Below, piece by piece: positions 1-9,738 of a stretch of DNA of 64,000 bases. Below the pieces are notes generated by a model, which saw nothing but the letters and a program-made list of their open reading frames with translations, was not told where the DNA came from and did no database searches. This DNA is from a virus. How positions within the stretch are numbered: position 1 is the stretch's first letter; each line of letters begins with the position of its first letter. The stretch covers positions 124,001-188,000 of the IMG/VR virus record IMGVR_UViG_3300023174_000050; one strand, written 5' to 3'. A program made the position numbers and the translations under genes.

Positions 1-795
1 CTTCATACACATAAACTCGAGGAAGTACAAGCAGCAATACAAGCCCTTACCGTTCAACTTAATGATACCGAAACTAGACTTAATGAGATTGCTGATATCG
101 AATCGAAAATCTCTGAACATCAGGGCAATATCATACAACTCAATTCAAGAATCATTGCCGGGCAAAGTTACATTCATAAACTCCAGAGCGAATTGGCAAG
201 AGACACTACAGATACAACAAACCTGGAAGATGAAAAGAGGAAGCTCAAAACTCTGGCAAAAGAAGTCGTCGCGCATGCAGATGATAAAACGAAGCTTAAT
301 GAAGATAAACATTACCTCGATATCGCATCCGTACTTCTTAAGGACACCGGCATTAAGACTAAGATCATCCGTCAGTATCTGCCCGTAATTAATAAACTTG
401 TAAACAAGTATTTACAGGCAATGGATTTCTTTTGTCACTTTGAATTGGATGAAACATTTAATGAATCAATTAAATCTAGACATCGAGATGAATTCTCATA
501 CGCATCATTTAGTGAGGGTGAGAAACAACGTATTGATTTAGCATTGTTATTTACATGGAGAACAATTGCCAAGATGAAGAATTGTGCTAGCACAAATCTC
601 TTGTTACTTGATGAGGTTTTTGATTCTTCTTTAGATGCTAACGGTACAGATTACGTGATGAACTTAATAAATACGTTAGGCGAAGAGACTAATGTATTTG
701 TTATTAGTCACAAGGGAGATCTTCTTTTTGATAAATTTAGAAGTATTATAAAATTTGAGAAGTATCAAAACTTTTCTAGAATACAAGGAAATTGA
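1..795 (+). CDS. 46: Recombination endonuclease subunit gp46 (SbcC/Rad50-like), C-terminal part
   Basis: The frame is open from the first base, so only the C-terminal 264 residues are present. They begin in charged coiled-coil-like sequence and end in the C-terminal half of an SMC/Rad50-type ATPase. The ABC signature (SFSEGEKQRIDL, near residue 170) is followed by a Walker B strand (LLLLDEVFDSSLD, near 200-213) and a late His switch (VISHKGD). In T4, gp46 with gp47 resects DNA ends for recombination-dependent replication. gp47 would be expected upstream, outside the window. Identification is secure; only the start is missing. Confidence 0.92.
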   Translation, partial: LHTHKLEEVQAAIQALTVQLNDTETRLNEIADIESKISEHQGNIIQLNSRIIAGQSYIHKLQSELARDTTDTTNLEDEKRKLKTLAKEVVAHADDKTKLNEDKHYLDIASVLLKDTGIKTKIIRQYLPVINKLVNKYLQAMDFFCHFELDETFNESIKSRHRDEFSYASFSEGEKQRIDLALLFTWRTIAKMKNCASTNLLLLDEVFDSSLDANGTDYVMNLINTLGEETNVFVISHKGDLLFDKFRSIIKFEKYQNFSRIQGN

Positions 796-796
796 A

Positions 797-1390
797 ATGG
801 CAAATGAATGGCAATTACAGACGCACCAAGTTAACGCATATTGTTATTACTCGGGCATATTTGACGATGATATGATTAATAGCATTGTAGAACTTGGGGA
901 CAAACTGGAAAAAGGGCCTGCTCTTGTTGGCGGGGATTTTGAGAAAGCTGGCGGTACAAATGAAAAAATTCGAAAAACAGAAATTGGCTGGATTCCTACC
1001 ACCGAAGAAAACGCTTGGCTATTTAGAAAATTGACAGACGTTATTCTTCAAGCAAATACGCAATGGTTTGGATTTGATCTTAATCATATAGAAAATTTGC
1101 AATACTCAGTATATAACAAGGGCGACTTCTATGAAAAGCATGTTGACCATCACTTTCAAGGTGCAGGTCAATATCCTAGAAAATTAAGTTTTACCTTACA
1201 ATTAACAGATCCTGCAGAATATAAGGGCGGGGAAACAATGCTAATTACTGCACAGGACCCTTTTGCTATTCCTAAAGAAAAGGGAACTTTAACATTCTTT
1301 CCATCTTATACTTTACACGAAGTTAAACCTATTACAAAAGGAACTCGTAAAGCATTAGTAGGATGGATACATGGACCAAGGTGGAAATAA
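797..1390 (+). CDS. 2OG-Fe(II) oxygenase, PKHD hydroxylase-like
   Basis: This 197-residue protein has the complete iron and 2-oxoglutarate site of the double-stranded beta-helix oxygenases: His115-x-Asp117, His174 (TLHEVKP) and Arg184 (GTRKALVGW). Such enzymes hydroxylate protein side chains, nucleic acids or small molecules; PKHD-type members are common in large T4-like phages, with unknown substrates. The start at 797 lies 2 bases after the gp46 stop and follows an AAGGA; an upstream in-frame extension would overlap gp46. The substrate cannot be told from the sequence. Candidates within the phage are tail proteins, including the collagen-like fibre far downstream, but that is speculation. 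Confidence 0.85.
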   Translation: MANEWQLQTHQVNAYCYYSGIFDDDMINSIVELGDKLEKGPALVGGDFEKAGGTNEKIRKTEIGWIPTTEENAWLFRKLTDVILQANTQWFGFDLNHIENLQYSVYNKGDFYEKHVDHHFQGAGQYPRKLSFTLQLTDPAEYKGGETMLITAQDPFAIPKEKGTLTFFPSYTLHEVKPITKGTRKALVGWIHGPRWK

Positions 1391-1391
1391 A

Positions 1392-1667
1392 ATGGCAACC
1401 AAAATACCATTAGAGTATTTGGACTTAAGTAATGATTTTGGATTTACAGCAGTACATGAAAATGATGTTTTAGATCCTGTCATTACTGAAGTTTCAGCAA
1501 AAGCAGATACCGAAATCAAACAGAAATTATCTTCTATTGAAAAATTGGTTTTGCCTCTTTTGGTTAACTTAATGAAGAACCCGGAAAAAGACTACATACA
1601 TTGGCCAAATAGAGTTCCGTTGATTGAAAAACAAATTGAAAAGATACTTGCAATCACCCGTAGTTAA
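1392..1667 (+). CDS. Conserved phage protein of unknown function
   Basis: A 91-residue acidic protein. The start at 1392 is chosen because AAGGTGG lies about 8 bases upstream, at the end of the oxygenase gene; an ATG seven codons earlier would place the ribosome-binding site inside the coding sequence. It has no membrane segment and no recognised motif. It is probably co-transcribed with the oxygenase. It is followed by a strong promoter for the next gene, so the upstream operon ends here. Confidence 0.7.
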   Translation: MATKIPLEYLDLSNDFGFTAVHENDVLDPVITEVSAKADTEIKQKLSSIEKLVLPLLVNLMKNPEKDYIHWPNRVPLIEKQIEKILAITRS

Positions 1668-1682
1668 TGGCTAAACTGGGGC

Positions 1683-1711
1683 TTGACTTCTGATCCTAAA
1701 GGTGTTATAAT
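1683..1711 (+). promoter_or_regulatory. sigma70-type promoter
   Basis: TTGACT and TATAAT are separated by 17 bp, within the local consensus GCTTGAC...GGTGTTATAAT that recurs in this window. It precedes the VWA protein gene, whose AAGGAGA ribosome-binding site lies about 12 bases downstream of the -10 box. Confidence 0.8.
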
Positions 1712-1734
1712 AATGAAAACCGAAGGAGAAAAGA

Positions 1735-3864
1735 ATGTTAGCTCAATCCAAATCTATTCTAGCAAAGCTTCTCGCAACTGAGAACATCACAGTCGAGCAT
1801 CGCAAGATCTCGACTGCGTACTTTGATACTGCGAATCGAGTTATGGCACTTCCTATTTGGAAGGATATGTCATCCGAATTATATGACCTTCTACTAGGTC
1901 ATGAAACAGGGCATGCGCTGTTCACACCAAATGAAGGCTGGCATGACAACCTTAAAGACAAAACACAAAAAGGCTTCAAAACATTTTTGAACGTAATTGA
2001 AGACGTTCGAATTGAAAAACGTATACAAGAAAAATATCCCGGATTAAAAATTAGTTTTAAAAAGGGCTATTCTGAACTAATGGCCAAAGACTTCTTTGGT
2101 GTTGTAAAGCACGAACTTGCGATTCCAACGCTTCCTTTAATTGATAGAATCAATCTTCACTATAAAGTTGGATCATATCTAAATATTCAGTTTAATTGTG
2201 AAGAACAATATTATATTGATCAAATTGATGCAATCAAAACTTGGGAAGATGTTGTTCATATTTCCAAAGAATTATATCAATATGCAAAAGATGACGCAAG
2301 CAAATTAGCAGATATGGGCGATCTAATGGTGCGTACTGGATCTTCGGATGGACATAACGATGAAGACTTCGATGACTTCGATGACTTTGAAGAAATAGAT
2401 GTTGAAGATCCTGAATCTATCACTGATAGAAACTTTAGAGAGCGTGAACATGAATTAGTAGATGATTCTGTTAAACCGTACATATATGTAAATTGCCCTA
2501 CTCCTAATTTGAGTAAGATAATTGTACCATATAAGAACATTAAAAAGTTTTACAACCAATTCAATCAACGTCATTTCACTGAAATGACACATGACGAATT
2601 TGATGCAGTAGTGCTGGAATCCAAAACAAAACTATTTAATAAATTTAATAATACGAATAAAAAATATATTTCTTATTTGATTAAAGAATTTGAAATGCGT
2701 CGTAATGCAAGGCAATTTGCAAGAACATCTGTATCTAAAACTGGCGAATTAGATATGAAGAAAATTCATCAGTATAAATTAAATGATGATTTGTTCAAAC
2801 GTATGGCGGTTGTGCCTAAAGGTAAATCGCATGGTTTAGTTATGTTCATAGATTATTCCGGATCAATGACAGACAATATTAAAGCAACAATTGAACAGAC
2901 TTTGGTTCTTGCAACATTCTGCAGAAAGGTAAATGTTCCTTTTAGGGTATATGCTTTTACTAATTCATCTTTATCCATTGAAGATGAGATTAAGGAATTT
3001 GGTCACATAGTAAGAAAAGACTTTACTAATTTCGAGGATTATACTCAATCCTTTAAGTTTTCCCAAAATAATAATGAACTAAGTTTTAGGGGAAATAGTT
3101 TTAGATTGCGAGAATATTTGTCTAGTGAAATGTCGAGTTTGGATTTTAAAGAAGCAACAAAATATTGGTTGCTTGTAGGCGAACTTTTTAGCGGCAAATC
3201 CTGGAGAAATAATACTACTAGCGATATACATCCCGAAATCCTAGTTTCGGGATTTGAGGATTTGTCTGGTACACCCCTAAATGAAGCAATTATTTCATCT
3301 ATGGAAATTGTCAAAGAATTTAGAAAACAATATAAATTAGATGTTGTTAATACTGTATTCTTAACAGATGGCGATAGTGACGAAAATAGATATGTGAATG
3401 GGGGAACAAATATTCCAAATCCTAAGTATCAATCGTTTAATTTGATTATTCGAGATACTAAGACAATGAATGAAGGTAAAGCGTTACCGGGAACTGAGAT
3501 GACGGTTGCCTTATTAGAATTGCTAAGAGCAAACACTGGCGTAAATGTACTTGGATTTTTTATTAGCGCAGGTAACCATAAAAGAAACATTCTAGCTCGG
3601 TTAAATAAAACTGGAAAAGTAATTAGTAATATAGATGAAAGTTTGAAAAACTTTAGAAAAGAAAAATTCTTTATGATAAACGATGTTGGATATGATGATT
3701 TTTATATTATACCTGGCGGAGAAGACTTATCCATTGAGGATGAAGAAATGAAGGTGGAATCTGGAGCATCAACTGCGAATTTGAAAAAGGCCTTTATGAA
3801 TATGCAAAAAGGCAAGAGTGTGAATCGAGTTCTTTTGAACAGATTTGTAGGAAAAATTGCTTGA
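1735..3864 (+). CDS. CobT-like VWA-domain protein with HExxH metallopeptidase-like motif
   Basis: This 709-residue protein has an N-terminal region with HETGH (residues 56-60, followed by ALFTP) and a downstream acidic helix (NVIEDVRIEKR), the layout of zincin peptidases. An acidic linker (about residues 200-225, rich in Asp-Asp-Phe) leads to a C-terminal VWA domain with a complete MIDAS: D373-x-S375-x-S377, the Thr of LSGTPL and the Asp of LTDGDSD. Similar proteins in T4-like marine phages are called peptidase or CobT-like. It is paired with the AAA+ ATPase downstream, as CobT pairs with CobS and VWA proteins with MoxR ATPases, which suggests a metal-insertion or remodelling chaperone. Its actual target is unknown. 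Confidence 0.8.
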   Translation: MLAQSKSILAKLLATENITVEHRKISTAYFDTANRVMALPIWKDMSSELYDLLLGHETGHALFTPNEGWHDNLKDKTQKGFKTFLNVIEDVRIEKRIQEKYPGLKISFKKGYSELMAKDFFGVVKHELAIPTLPLIDRINLHYKVGSYLNIQFNCEEQYYIDQIDAIKTWEDVVHISKELYQYAKDDASKLADMGDLMVRTGSSDGHNDEDFDDFDDFEEIDVEDPESITDRNFREREHELVDDSVKPYIYVNCPTPNLSKIIVPYKNIKKFYNQFNQRHFTEMTHDEFDAVVLESKTKLFNKFNNTNKKYISYLIKEFEMRRNARQFARTSVSKTGELDMKKIHQYKLNDDLFKRMAVVPKGKSHGLVMFIDYSGSMTDNIKATIEQTLVLATFCRKVNVPFRVYAFTNSSLSIEDEIKEFGHIVRKDFTNFEDYTQSFKFSQNNNELSFRGNSFRLREYLSSEMSSLDFKEATKYWLLVGELFSGKSWRNNTTSDIHPEILVSGFEDLSGTPLNEAIISSMEIVKEFRKQYKLDVVNTVFLTDGDSDENRYVNGGTNIPNPKYQSFNLIIRDTKTMNEGKALPGTEMTVALLELLRANTGVNVLGFFISAGNHKRNILARLNKTGKVISNIDESLKNFRKEKFFMINDVGYDDFYIIPGGEDLSIEDEEMKVESGASTANLKKAFMNMQKGKSVNRVLLNRFVGKIA

Positions 3865-3889
3865 CAGGAATTCAAAAAGGTGTTATAAT
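3861..3889 (+). promoter_or_regulatory. sigma70-type promoter
   Basis: TTGACA and TATAAT are separated by 17 bp. The -35 box overlaps the stop codon of the VWA gene, so the ATPase gene can be expressed separately from its partner. Transcription would start near 3896. Confidence 0.82.
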
Positions 3890-3919
3890 TAATTATGAAT
3901 TTTGAACAGGAGTTATATT

Positions 3920-5101
3920 ATGTCTAAGTCTCATTTTACCCCAGAACAACGAAAAGAATTAATTGTAAAATTAATTTCTAAGTTTGGTTCTAATGTAACC
4001 AAGGAACAGATTGTTTCTTATTGCGAAGGCAACGGATTGCCTAACCCACATTTTCTTATCTCACGTCGAGACATTAAATCTGGGAAAAATTATATGTTGA
4101 ATTTATTTGATAATGAAAGCGAGAATGTTGTGATGTCTAACGATGAGGAAATGGCTCCTGCTCTTCAAGCACAGGTAATTCCTTTTAAGCAAAAACGAAT
4201 GACTGTGGATATTGATAGTGTTGTCCCAGACAAAGATAATACTTATGTTCCTTTTGGATTTTTCAAGCAATTGGAAATGATTCTAAAATCTAAAACATTC
4301 TATCCTGTGTTTATTACCGGATTGTCTGGTAATGGCAAAACTACTATGGTAGAACAAGTTGCTTCCAAATTAAAACGCGAATGTATTCGTGTTAACATTT
4401 CTGTGGAAACAGATGAAGAAGATTTGATTGGTGGCAATACCCTGCAAGATGGCAATGTTATCTATCGTGAAGGTCCTGTACTAACAGCAATGCGTCGAGG
4501 CGCTATTCTTTTGATTGACGAAATTGATCGTGGTTCTAATAAATTGATGTGTTTACAAAGTGTGTTGGAAGGCAAGGCGTACTTTAATAAAAAGACAGGT
4601 GAAGTTATTCGACCAGCGTCAGGTTTCAATGTTATCGCAACTGCTAACACTAAAGGTCGAGGTACGGAAGACGGTCGTTTTATTGCAGCGCAAATTTTGG
4701 ATGAGGCTTTTCTAGAACGATTTCCTATTACAGTAGAACAAGAATATCCTAGCACAACTGTAGAGAAAAAAATTATTGCTAATAAAATGGAATTCTATAA
4801 TTGTGTTGATAAAGAATACGCAGAGAAATTAGTTAATTGGGCAGACATTATTCGCAAAACCTTTAAAGAAGGTGGTATTGATGAGATCATTAGTACACGT
4901 CGTTTGGTAAATATTGTTCAAGCATATTCTATCTTTAATGATAAGACTGAGGCAATTAATTATTGTATCAATCGGTTTGATGATGACACAAAGACTGCAT
5001 TCATGGATTTGTATACTAAAATGAATGCTCCTGTAGAAACAGTTAAAGAAAATGAATCAATGAAAGAAGTGACGGCAATTGATGATGAAATTCCATTTTA
5101 A
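3920..5101 (+). CDS. AAA+ ATPase, CobS/MoxR-like
   Basis: A 393-residue ATPase with Walker A (GLSGNGKTT, residues 134-142), Walker B (ILLIDEIDR, about 196-204), a sensor Asn (VIATANT) and the MoxR-type insertion. The start at 3920 has AGGAG upstream; a TTG six codons earlier has none and would begin next to the predicted transcription start. The roughly 110 N-terminal residues include a helix-turn-helix-like stretch (TKEQIVSYCEGNGLPNPHF) of unknown role. MoxR and CobS ATPases work with VWA proteins, and the upstream gene encodes one, so the two probably form one complex. The C-terminus is acidic. Confidence 0.85.
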   Translation: MSKSHFTPEQRKELIVKLISKFGSNVTKEQIVSYCEGNGLPNPHFLISRRDIKSGKNYMLNLFDNESENVVMSNDEEMAPALQAQVIPFKQKRMTVDIDSVVPDKDNTYVPFGFFKQLEMILKSKTFYPVFITGLSGNGKTTMVEQVASKLKRECIRVNISVETDEEDLIGGNTLQDGNVIYREGPVLTAMRRGAILLIDEIDRGSNKLMCLQSVLEGKAYFNKKTGEVIRPASGFNVIATANTKGRGTEDGRFIAAQILDEAFLERFPITVEQEYPSTTVEKKIIANKMEFYNCVDKEYAEKLVNWADIIRKTFKEGGIDEIISTRRLVNIVQAYSIFNDKTEAINYCINRFDDDTKTAFMDLYTKMNAPVETVKENESMKEVTAIDDEIPF

Positions 5102-5117
5102 TTTAAATTAAACTAAT

Positions 5118-5137
5118 TAGGGCACTTCGGTGCCCTA
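5118..5137 (+). terminator. Hairpin with UUCG loop, probable terminator
   Basis: TAGGGCAC and GTGCCCTA form a perfect 8-bp stem around a TTCG tetraloop, 16 bases after the ATPase stop. There is no T-run after it, so termination may be partial or the hairpin may protect the 3' end. Confidence 0.6.
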
Positions 5138-5148
5138 AACCTACCTAT

Positions 5149-5985
5149 ATGCACACTAACGAAATATTACACGATACCTTTATCCCAAGATGGTATGGAA
5201 GATTGGGAAACAATATACAGCAAATTTCTAATGCTATTTATTTCTGTAGAGAAAATGGAATACATTTTACATCTCCAGATCATCCCATGATTAAAGCAAT
5301 AGATATTCCTTTTGGAACAATAGAATACAAAATACCAGAAACAAGCAATAACTGGTTTTATCACTTCGAAAAAGAATATAGCGATTTTGATGTAGACATA
5401 GATAGATTAAATTTGCTACGAAAAAATATTTGTGAGGATTATATTTTACCTAATCTAAAAGTAGATCATGAAAAATTAAAAGAACCATTACCGTATGATA
5501 CTTTAGTTGTACATATACGAAGTGGAGATATTTATACTAATTTTCCAAATACTCATCCACAAAATCCTTTGATGTACTATATAGAATTATATAGAAGATT
5601 CAATGAAAAGGTTATTTTTGTGGCAGAAGATGATAAGAATCCGATTGTACAATATTTTCAAAGTATCAAGGCGGATATTAGAATATGGTGGGTTGAAGAT
5701 ACGTATACATTATTATTACGAGCACAAAACCTAGCGACTTCTGGCGCAGGATCTTTTGCAATATCATCTGCATTTTGTTCTACAAATCTTAGGAATTTTT
5801 ATTGTACAGATTTATATATAGACCATAGTTTAAATCCGACTATGTTAAAAGAACAACTTAATGTTTTTATAGCGGATGTCTCAGGCAATAAATATTTTAG
5901 AGTGGGTGAGTGGAGCTCAGCTAAAAATAACATCAATAAAATTCTTGACTATCAAGAAAATATAATATTTAGGAGACTTACATAA
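5149..5985 (+). CDS. Glycosyltransferase, GT11-like (alpha-1,2-fucosyltransferase-type)
   Basis: A 278-residue protein with the two hallmarks of GT11 enzymes: an N-terminal [13 protein letters not shown] (GxxGNxxxQ-type nucleotide-sugar site, about residues 17-29) and a central [10 protein letters not shown] corresponding to the HxRRGDY motif. One Arg of that motif is Ser here. A late [11 protein letters not shown] segment fits the donor-binding region. Known members transfer L-fucose from GDP-fucose. It is the first gene of the sugar island and overlaps gmd by one base, consistent with use of a GDP-deoxysugar made by the neighbouring genes. Confidence 0.72.
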   Translation: MHTNEILHDTFIPRWYGRLGNNIQQISNAIYFCRENGIHFTSPDHPMIKAIDIPFGTIEYKIPETSNNWFYHFEKEYSDFDVDIDRLNLLRKNICEDYILPNLKVDHEKLKEPLPYDTLVVHIRSGDIYTNFPNTHPQNPLMYYIELYRRFNEKVIFVAEDDKNPIVQYFQSIKADIRIWWVEDTYTLLLRAQNLATSGAGSFAISSAFCSTNLRNFYCTDLYIDHSLNPTMLKEQLNVFIADVSGNKYFRVGEWSSAKNNINKILDYQENIIFRRLT

Positions 5986-6998
5986 TGACAAACAAAGTAG
6001 CCCTTATTACGGGCATTACCGGACAAGACGGTTCTTATCTTGCAGAACTTCTTTTATCAAAAGGTTACGAAGTGCATGGCATTGTTCGTCGTAGCTCTTC
6101 TATGAATACTGGTCGCATCGACCACATCTATTCAAATCCAAATTTACATCTTCATTACGGTGACGTAACAGATTCACTCTCTATTATGAGCGTACTTAAA
6201 AAGTATAATCCTAGTGAGATCTATAATCTTGCGGCGCAAAGTCATGTTAAGGTTTCTTTTGAAACTCCTGAGTATACAGCAATGGTAGATGGTTTAGGTA
6301 CTCTTAAAATTCTAGAATCTGTTAGATTAATGGGGATGGAAAAGACTACTAAAATTTATCAGGCATCAACATCTGAACTATATGGATTAGTTCAAGAAAT
6401 CCCACAAAAAGAAACAACACCATTCTATCCAAGATCGCCGTACGGTGTAGCTAAGTTATATGCATATTGGATTGTTAAGAACTATCGAGAATCATATAAT
6501 ATGTTTGCGTGTTCTGGTATTTTATTTAATCACGAATCTCCTAGACGAGGTTTCAATTTTGTGACTAAAAAGATTGTTAATGGATTAGAAGCAGTTAGCG
6601 CTGGTCGCCAAGAGTGTTTGACATTGGGCAATTTAACAGCACTTAGGGATTGGGGTCACGCTAAAGATTATGTTGAGGCAATGTGGTTAATGCTACAACA
6701 AGATACGCCAGACGATTTTGTTATCTCAACAGGTGAGCAGTATACAGTTAAACAATTTGTAGAACATTGTGCCCCATACTTTGCTTTAAAGATTCGCTGG
6801 GAAGGCGAAGGATTGAACGAAGTAGGTATTGATACTAACACGAATAAAGTAGTTATCAGAGTTGATCCTAAATACTTCCGTCCCGCCGAAGTTCAAACTT
6901 TATTAGGCGATTCGTCAAAGGCAAGGAGTGTGCTCGGTTGGTCACCTAAACATTCTTTTGATGACCTAGTCGAAGATATGTGTTTAAACTTTGCATAA
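5985..6998 (+). CDS. gmd: GDP-mannose 4,6-dehydratase
   Basis: This 337-residue protein matches Gmd along its length. It has the NADP-binding [12 protein letters not shown] at the N-terminus, a long [12 protein letters not shown] segment, the catalytic Tyr153-x3-Lys157 (YGVAK), and a C-terminal [15 protein letters not shown]. It converts GDP-D-mannose to GDP-4-keto-6-deoxy-D-mannose, the precursor of GDP-fucose, GDP-perosamine and GDP-colitose. Two downstream genes (7637 and 8569) encode enzymes that could act on this product. Confidence 0.95.
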   Translation: MTNKVALITGITGQDGSYLAELLLSKGYEVHGIVRRSSSMNTGRIDHIYSNPNLHLHYGDVTDSLSIMSVLKKYNPSEIYNLAAQSHVKVSFETPEYTAMVDGLGTLKILESVRLMGMEKTTKIYQASTSELYGLVQEIPQKETTPFYPRSPYGVAKLYAYWIVKNYRESYNMFACSGILFNHESPRRGFNFVTKKIVNGLEAVSAGRQECLTLGNLTALRDWGHAKDYVEAMWLMLQQDTPDDFVISTGEQYTVKQFVEHCAPYFALKIRWEGEGLNEVGIDTNTNKVVIRVDPKYFRPAEVQTLLGDSSKARSVLGWSPKHSFDDLVEDMCLNFA

Positions 6999-6999
6999 T

Positions 7000-7635
7000 A
7001 TGTTTCCTCCTTCATACAAAGATACAAATAGAGCAGTTACAGAAAAATATTTAAACTATGATAATGGTTTTTATATTGAAGTAGGTGGCGCCGATGGTAT
7101 TACTCAAAGTAATACTTGGCACCTTGAAATGTATAAAAAATGGACCGGTATATTGGTTGAACCAAATCCTAACGCTGCAAAACAGTGCAGAAACAATAGA
7201 CCAAATTCTACAGTATTCAATTATGCTTTGGTCGGTGACAATTTTGAAAACGATACTATAAAAATGTTGTATCGTACAGTATACGGAGACGACCCAGGAT
7301 TAATGACTTCTACTATAGATTCTCCTATTAGACAAAATTTAGAATGGATGGCACCTGCAACTGATACTGATAAAACTGAGGAATTTGAAATTCAAGTAGC
7401 TACATTGAATGATATTTTAGAATCACAAAATGTAACAAAAATAGATTTCTTTTCGTTGGATGTTGAAGGATATGAATTAGAAGTATTGAAAGGATTAGAT
7501 TTGAAAAGATTTACTCCAAAAGTTATTTTAGTTGAATGGCATTTGGATTTTGAAGATATTAAACAGTTGTTAGATGCGACACACGTATACGCAGAACAAT
7601 TAACTAAACATGATTATGTTTTTTTAGCGAGGTAA
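7000..7635 (+). CDS. FkbM-family methyltransferase
   Basis: A 211-residue SAM-dependent methyltransferase of the FkbM type. It shows a glycine-rich motif I (FYIEVGGADGITQSNT), an acidic post-I residue (GILVEPNPN), and the DVEGYELEVLKGL motif typical of the family. ATG 7000 is chosen; a TTG nine bases upstream would overlap gmd. FkbM enzymes O-methylate sugars and small molecules, and the position inside the sugar island suggests glycan O-methylation. Confidence 0.85.
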   Translation: MFPPSYKDTNRAVTEKYLNYDNGFYIEVGGADGITQSNTWHLEMYKKWTGILVEPNPNAAKQCRNNRPNSTVFNYALVGDNFENDTIKMLYRTVYGDDPGLMTSTIDSPIRQNLEWMAPATDTDKTEEFEIQVATLNDILESQNVTKIDFFSLDVEGYELEVLKGLDLKRFTPKVILVEWHLDFEDIKQLLDATHVYAEQLTKHDYVFLAR

Positions 7636-7636
7636 T

Positions 7637-8572
7637 ATGGAAAAAAATAGTAAAATATTTGTAGCAGGGCATAATGGCTTAGTCGGCTCAGCAATAATTA
7701 GAAAATTAAAAGAAGAAGGTTACACAAATCTTATTCTTAGATCAAAGGCCGAATTAGATCTTAGAGATCAACGAGCTGTCAGGAATTTCTTTAGTACTGA
7801 AATTCCTGAATACGTATTCTTATGTGCTGCCAAGGTTGGCGGTATCAATTGGAACTGGACAAATCCAGGTGAATTTATTTACGACAATTTGATGATTCAA
7901 TCGAATGTTATAGATGCAGCATATCGCAATAATACTAAGAAGTTATTGTTCTTAGGTTCTGCCTGCATCTATCCAAAGGTTACCCCTCAACCTATCAAGG
8001 AAGAATATCTTCTTACTGCTCCACTTGAGCCTACGAATGAGGGGTATGCATTAGCAAAAATTACTGGCTTACGTATGTGCGAATACTACAGACGTCAGTA
8101 TGGATTCAATGCTATTAGTTGTATGCCTGCAAATTTATATGGTCCTAATGATAATTTCATTCCTGAACATGGTCATGTTATCCCAGGTATTATTACTAAG
8201 ATGCACAATGCTATGAAAGCAGGTGAAAAAAGTATTGAATGCTGGGGTGATGGTTCGCCTACTCGAGAATTTTTATATGTTGATGATTTGGCAGATGCTT
8301 GTTTTTGGTTAATGCAAAACTATAATGAAGCAGAATTTGTTAATGTAGGCAGCGATGAAGAATTAACAATTAAAGAATTAGTAAATAAACTTACAAAAGA
8401 ATTTGGATTTAAAGGTAAGGTTGTTTGGAATAAAAATAAACCAAATGGCACCCCAAGACGTAAGATGGATAATAGTAAATTGAAAGCACTGGGTTGGTCT
8501 TCTAAAGTAACCTTTGATGATGGTTTAAAGCGTACTATAGATTGGTATAAAAAAGAAAAGGGATTATCATGA
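7637..8572 (+). CDS. fcl: GDP-L-fucose synthase-type epimerase/reductase
   Basis: A 311-residue short-chain dehydrogenase of the WcaG/Fcl type. It has GHNGLVGSAI for NADP, the LGSACIYPK segment carrying a catalytic Ser, Tyr137-x3-Lys141 (YALAK), and a substrate-binding NDNFIPEHGHVIP. Fcl turns GDP-4-keto-6-deoxymannose into GDP-L-fucose. The homologous ColC does the same double step on the 3-deoxy intermediate to give GDP-L-colitose. Because a ColD-like enzyme is encoded next door, the real product could be either. Confidence 0.92.
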   Translation: MEKNSKIFVAGHNGLVGSAIIRKLKEEGYTNLILRSKAELDLRDQRAVRNFFSTEIPEYVFLCAAKVGGINWNWTNPGEFIYDNLMIQSNVIDAAYRNNTKKLLFLGSACIYPKVTPQPIKEEYLLTAPLEPTNEGYALAKITGLRMCEYYRRQYGFNAISCMPANLYGPNDNFIPEHGHVIPGIITKMHNAMKAGEKSIECWGDGSPTREFLYVDDLADACFWLMQNYNEAEFVNVGSDEELTIKELVNKLTKEFGFKGKVVWNKNKPNGTPRRKMDNSKLKALGWSSKVTFDDGLKRTIDWYKKEKGLS

Positions 8573-9738
8573 GATGGCCTTTGATGGGTGAGACAATCAC
8601 CTTTACTGATAGATTAAAGATGGCACACTTTGCTTTGACGGCAAAGAAATTTACCTTCGGCGAAAAAGTAGAACAATTTGAGCATGAGTGGAGCACCTGG
8701 CTAGGAGCTAAACATTCTTTATTTGTATCTTCGGGTAGCACAGCCAATTTTTTACTTATTGCAGCCGTTAAAGAATTATATGGATTAAAGAATGGAGATA
8801 AGGTTTTATTGCCAGCATGCACTTGGATGACGAATGTTGCTCCTATTATGCAACTTGGTCTTGAACCAGTATTTTGCGATATCAATTTATACAATTTTAG
8901 TTTTGATTTAGCTGAAGCTAAAAACATTGCAACAAAACATGATATTAAATTAGTATTCATTACTCACCTATTAGGATTTTCTGCAGATAATGAAAGCTTA
9001 AAGAAAATATTTCCAAAAGCTTTATTTTTAGATGACGTATGTGAATCGCACGGTTGTACTAATCTATTAGGCGAAAAAAGGGGTTCGGATAGCTTAGGTG
9101 CATCATTTAGTTTTTATTTCGGTCATCATATGTCTACAGTAGAAGGTGGTATGGTATCAACTAATAATACTGATCTTTATGATTTGATGCTAATGAAACG
9201 TAGTCATGGCATGGCAAGAGTTTCTACAAGATTTGATGATTATGCAGAAGCATATCCTAACATAGATAAAAAATTCTTATTTGTGACCGATGGCTATAAT
9301 TTTAGAAATCATGAAATATGTGCGGTGTTAGGTTCATCGCAACTTAGTCGTTTGGATAAAATGATAAAAATTCGTAAAAGAAATCACGAATTATTTACAG
9401 AAATTATTGACTCTTGTCCTACTTTATTTTATAATATAAAGAATCCTGCAACAAATAGTAGTTTTTGTTTGCCATTCATTTGTAAGTCGCCAGAAATAAT
9501 GAAGGCAATGAAAAAAGTATTTAACAAACATGGTATAGAATATAGACCAGTTGTTGCGGGGAATTTATTGACACAGCCTTTTCTTAAAGACTATACGATT
9601 GATACTAAAAGAACAGTTACAAATGCAGACATAATAAACAATCAAGGGGTTTATATTGGTAACAACCATTTTGTAACTGAAAAAGATATGGCATATTTAA
9701 AACAAGTTGTAGGAGAAATCGTTGACAAATTTAGGTGA
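8569..9738 (+). CDS. PLP-fold sugar enzyme with His in place of the Schiff-base Lys (ColD/RfbH-like 3-dehydratase)
   Basis: A 389-residue DegT/DnrJ/EryC1/StrS-fold protein: PLP-phosphate site (SSGSTANFL), DDVCESHG for the PLP ring, and SFYFGHHMSTVEGGM where aminotransferases have the PLP-binding Lys. Here residues 186-187 are His-His. This Lys-to-His change is the known signature of the sugar 3-dehydratases ColD (GDP-4-keto-6-deoxymannose) and RfbH. It overlaps fcl by 4 bases, next to gmd, so a GDP-4-keto-3,6-dideoxymannose product is plausible. A substrate other than GDP-linked sugar cannot be excluded. Confidence 0.8.
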   Translation: MRWPLMGETITFTDRLKMAHFALTAKKFTFGEKVEQFEHEWSTWLGAKHSLFVSSGSTANFLLIAAVKELYGLKNGDKVLLPACTWMTNVAPIMQLGLEPVFCDINLYNFSFDLAEAKNIATKHDIKLVFITHLLGFSADNESLKKIFPKALFLDDVCESHGCTNLLGEKRGSDSLGASFSFYFGHHMSTVEGGMVSTNNTDLYDLMLMKRSHGMARVSTRFDDYAEAYPNIDKKFLFVTDGYNFRNHEICAVLGSSQLSRLDKMIKIRKRNHELFTEIIDSCPTLFYNIKNPATNSSFCLPFICKSPEIMKAMKKVFNKHGIEYRPVVAGNLLTQPFLKDYTIDTKRTVTNADIINNQGVYIGNNHFVTEKDMAYLKQVVGEIVDKFR

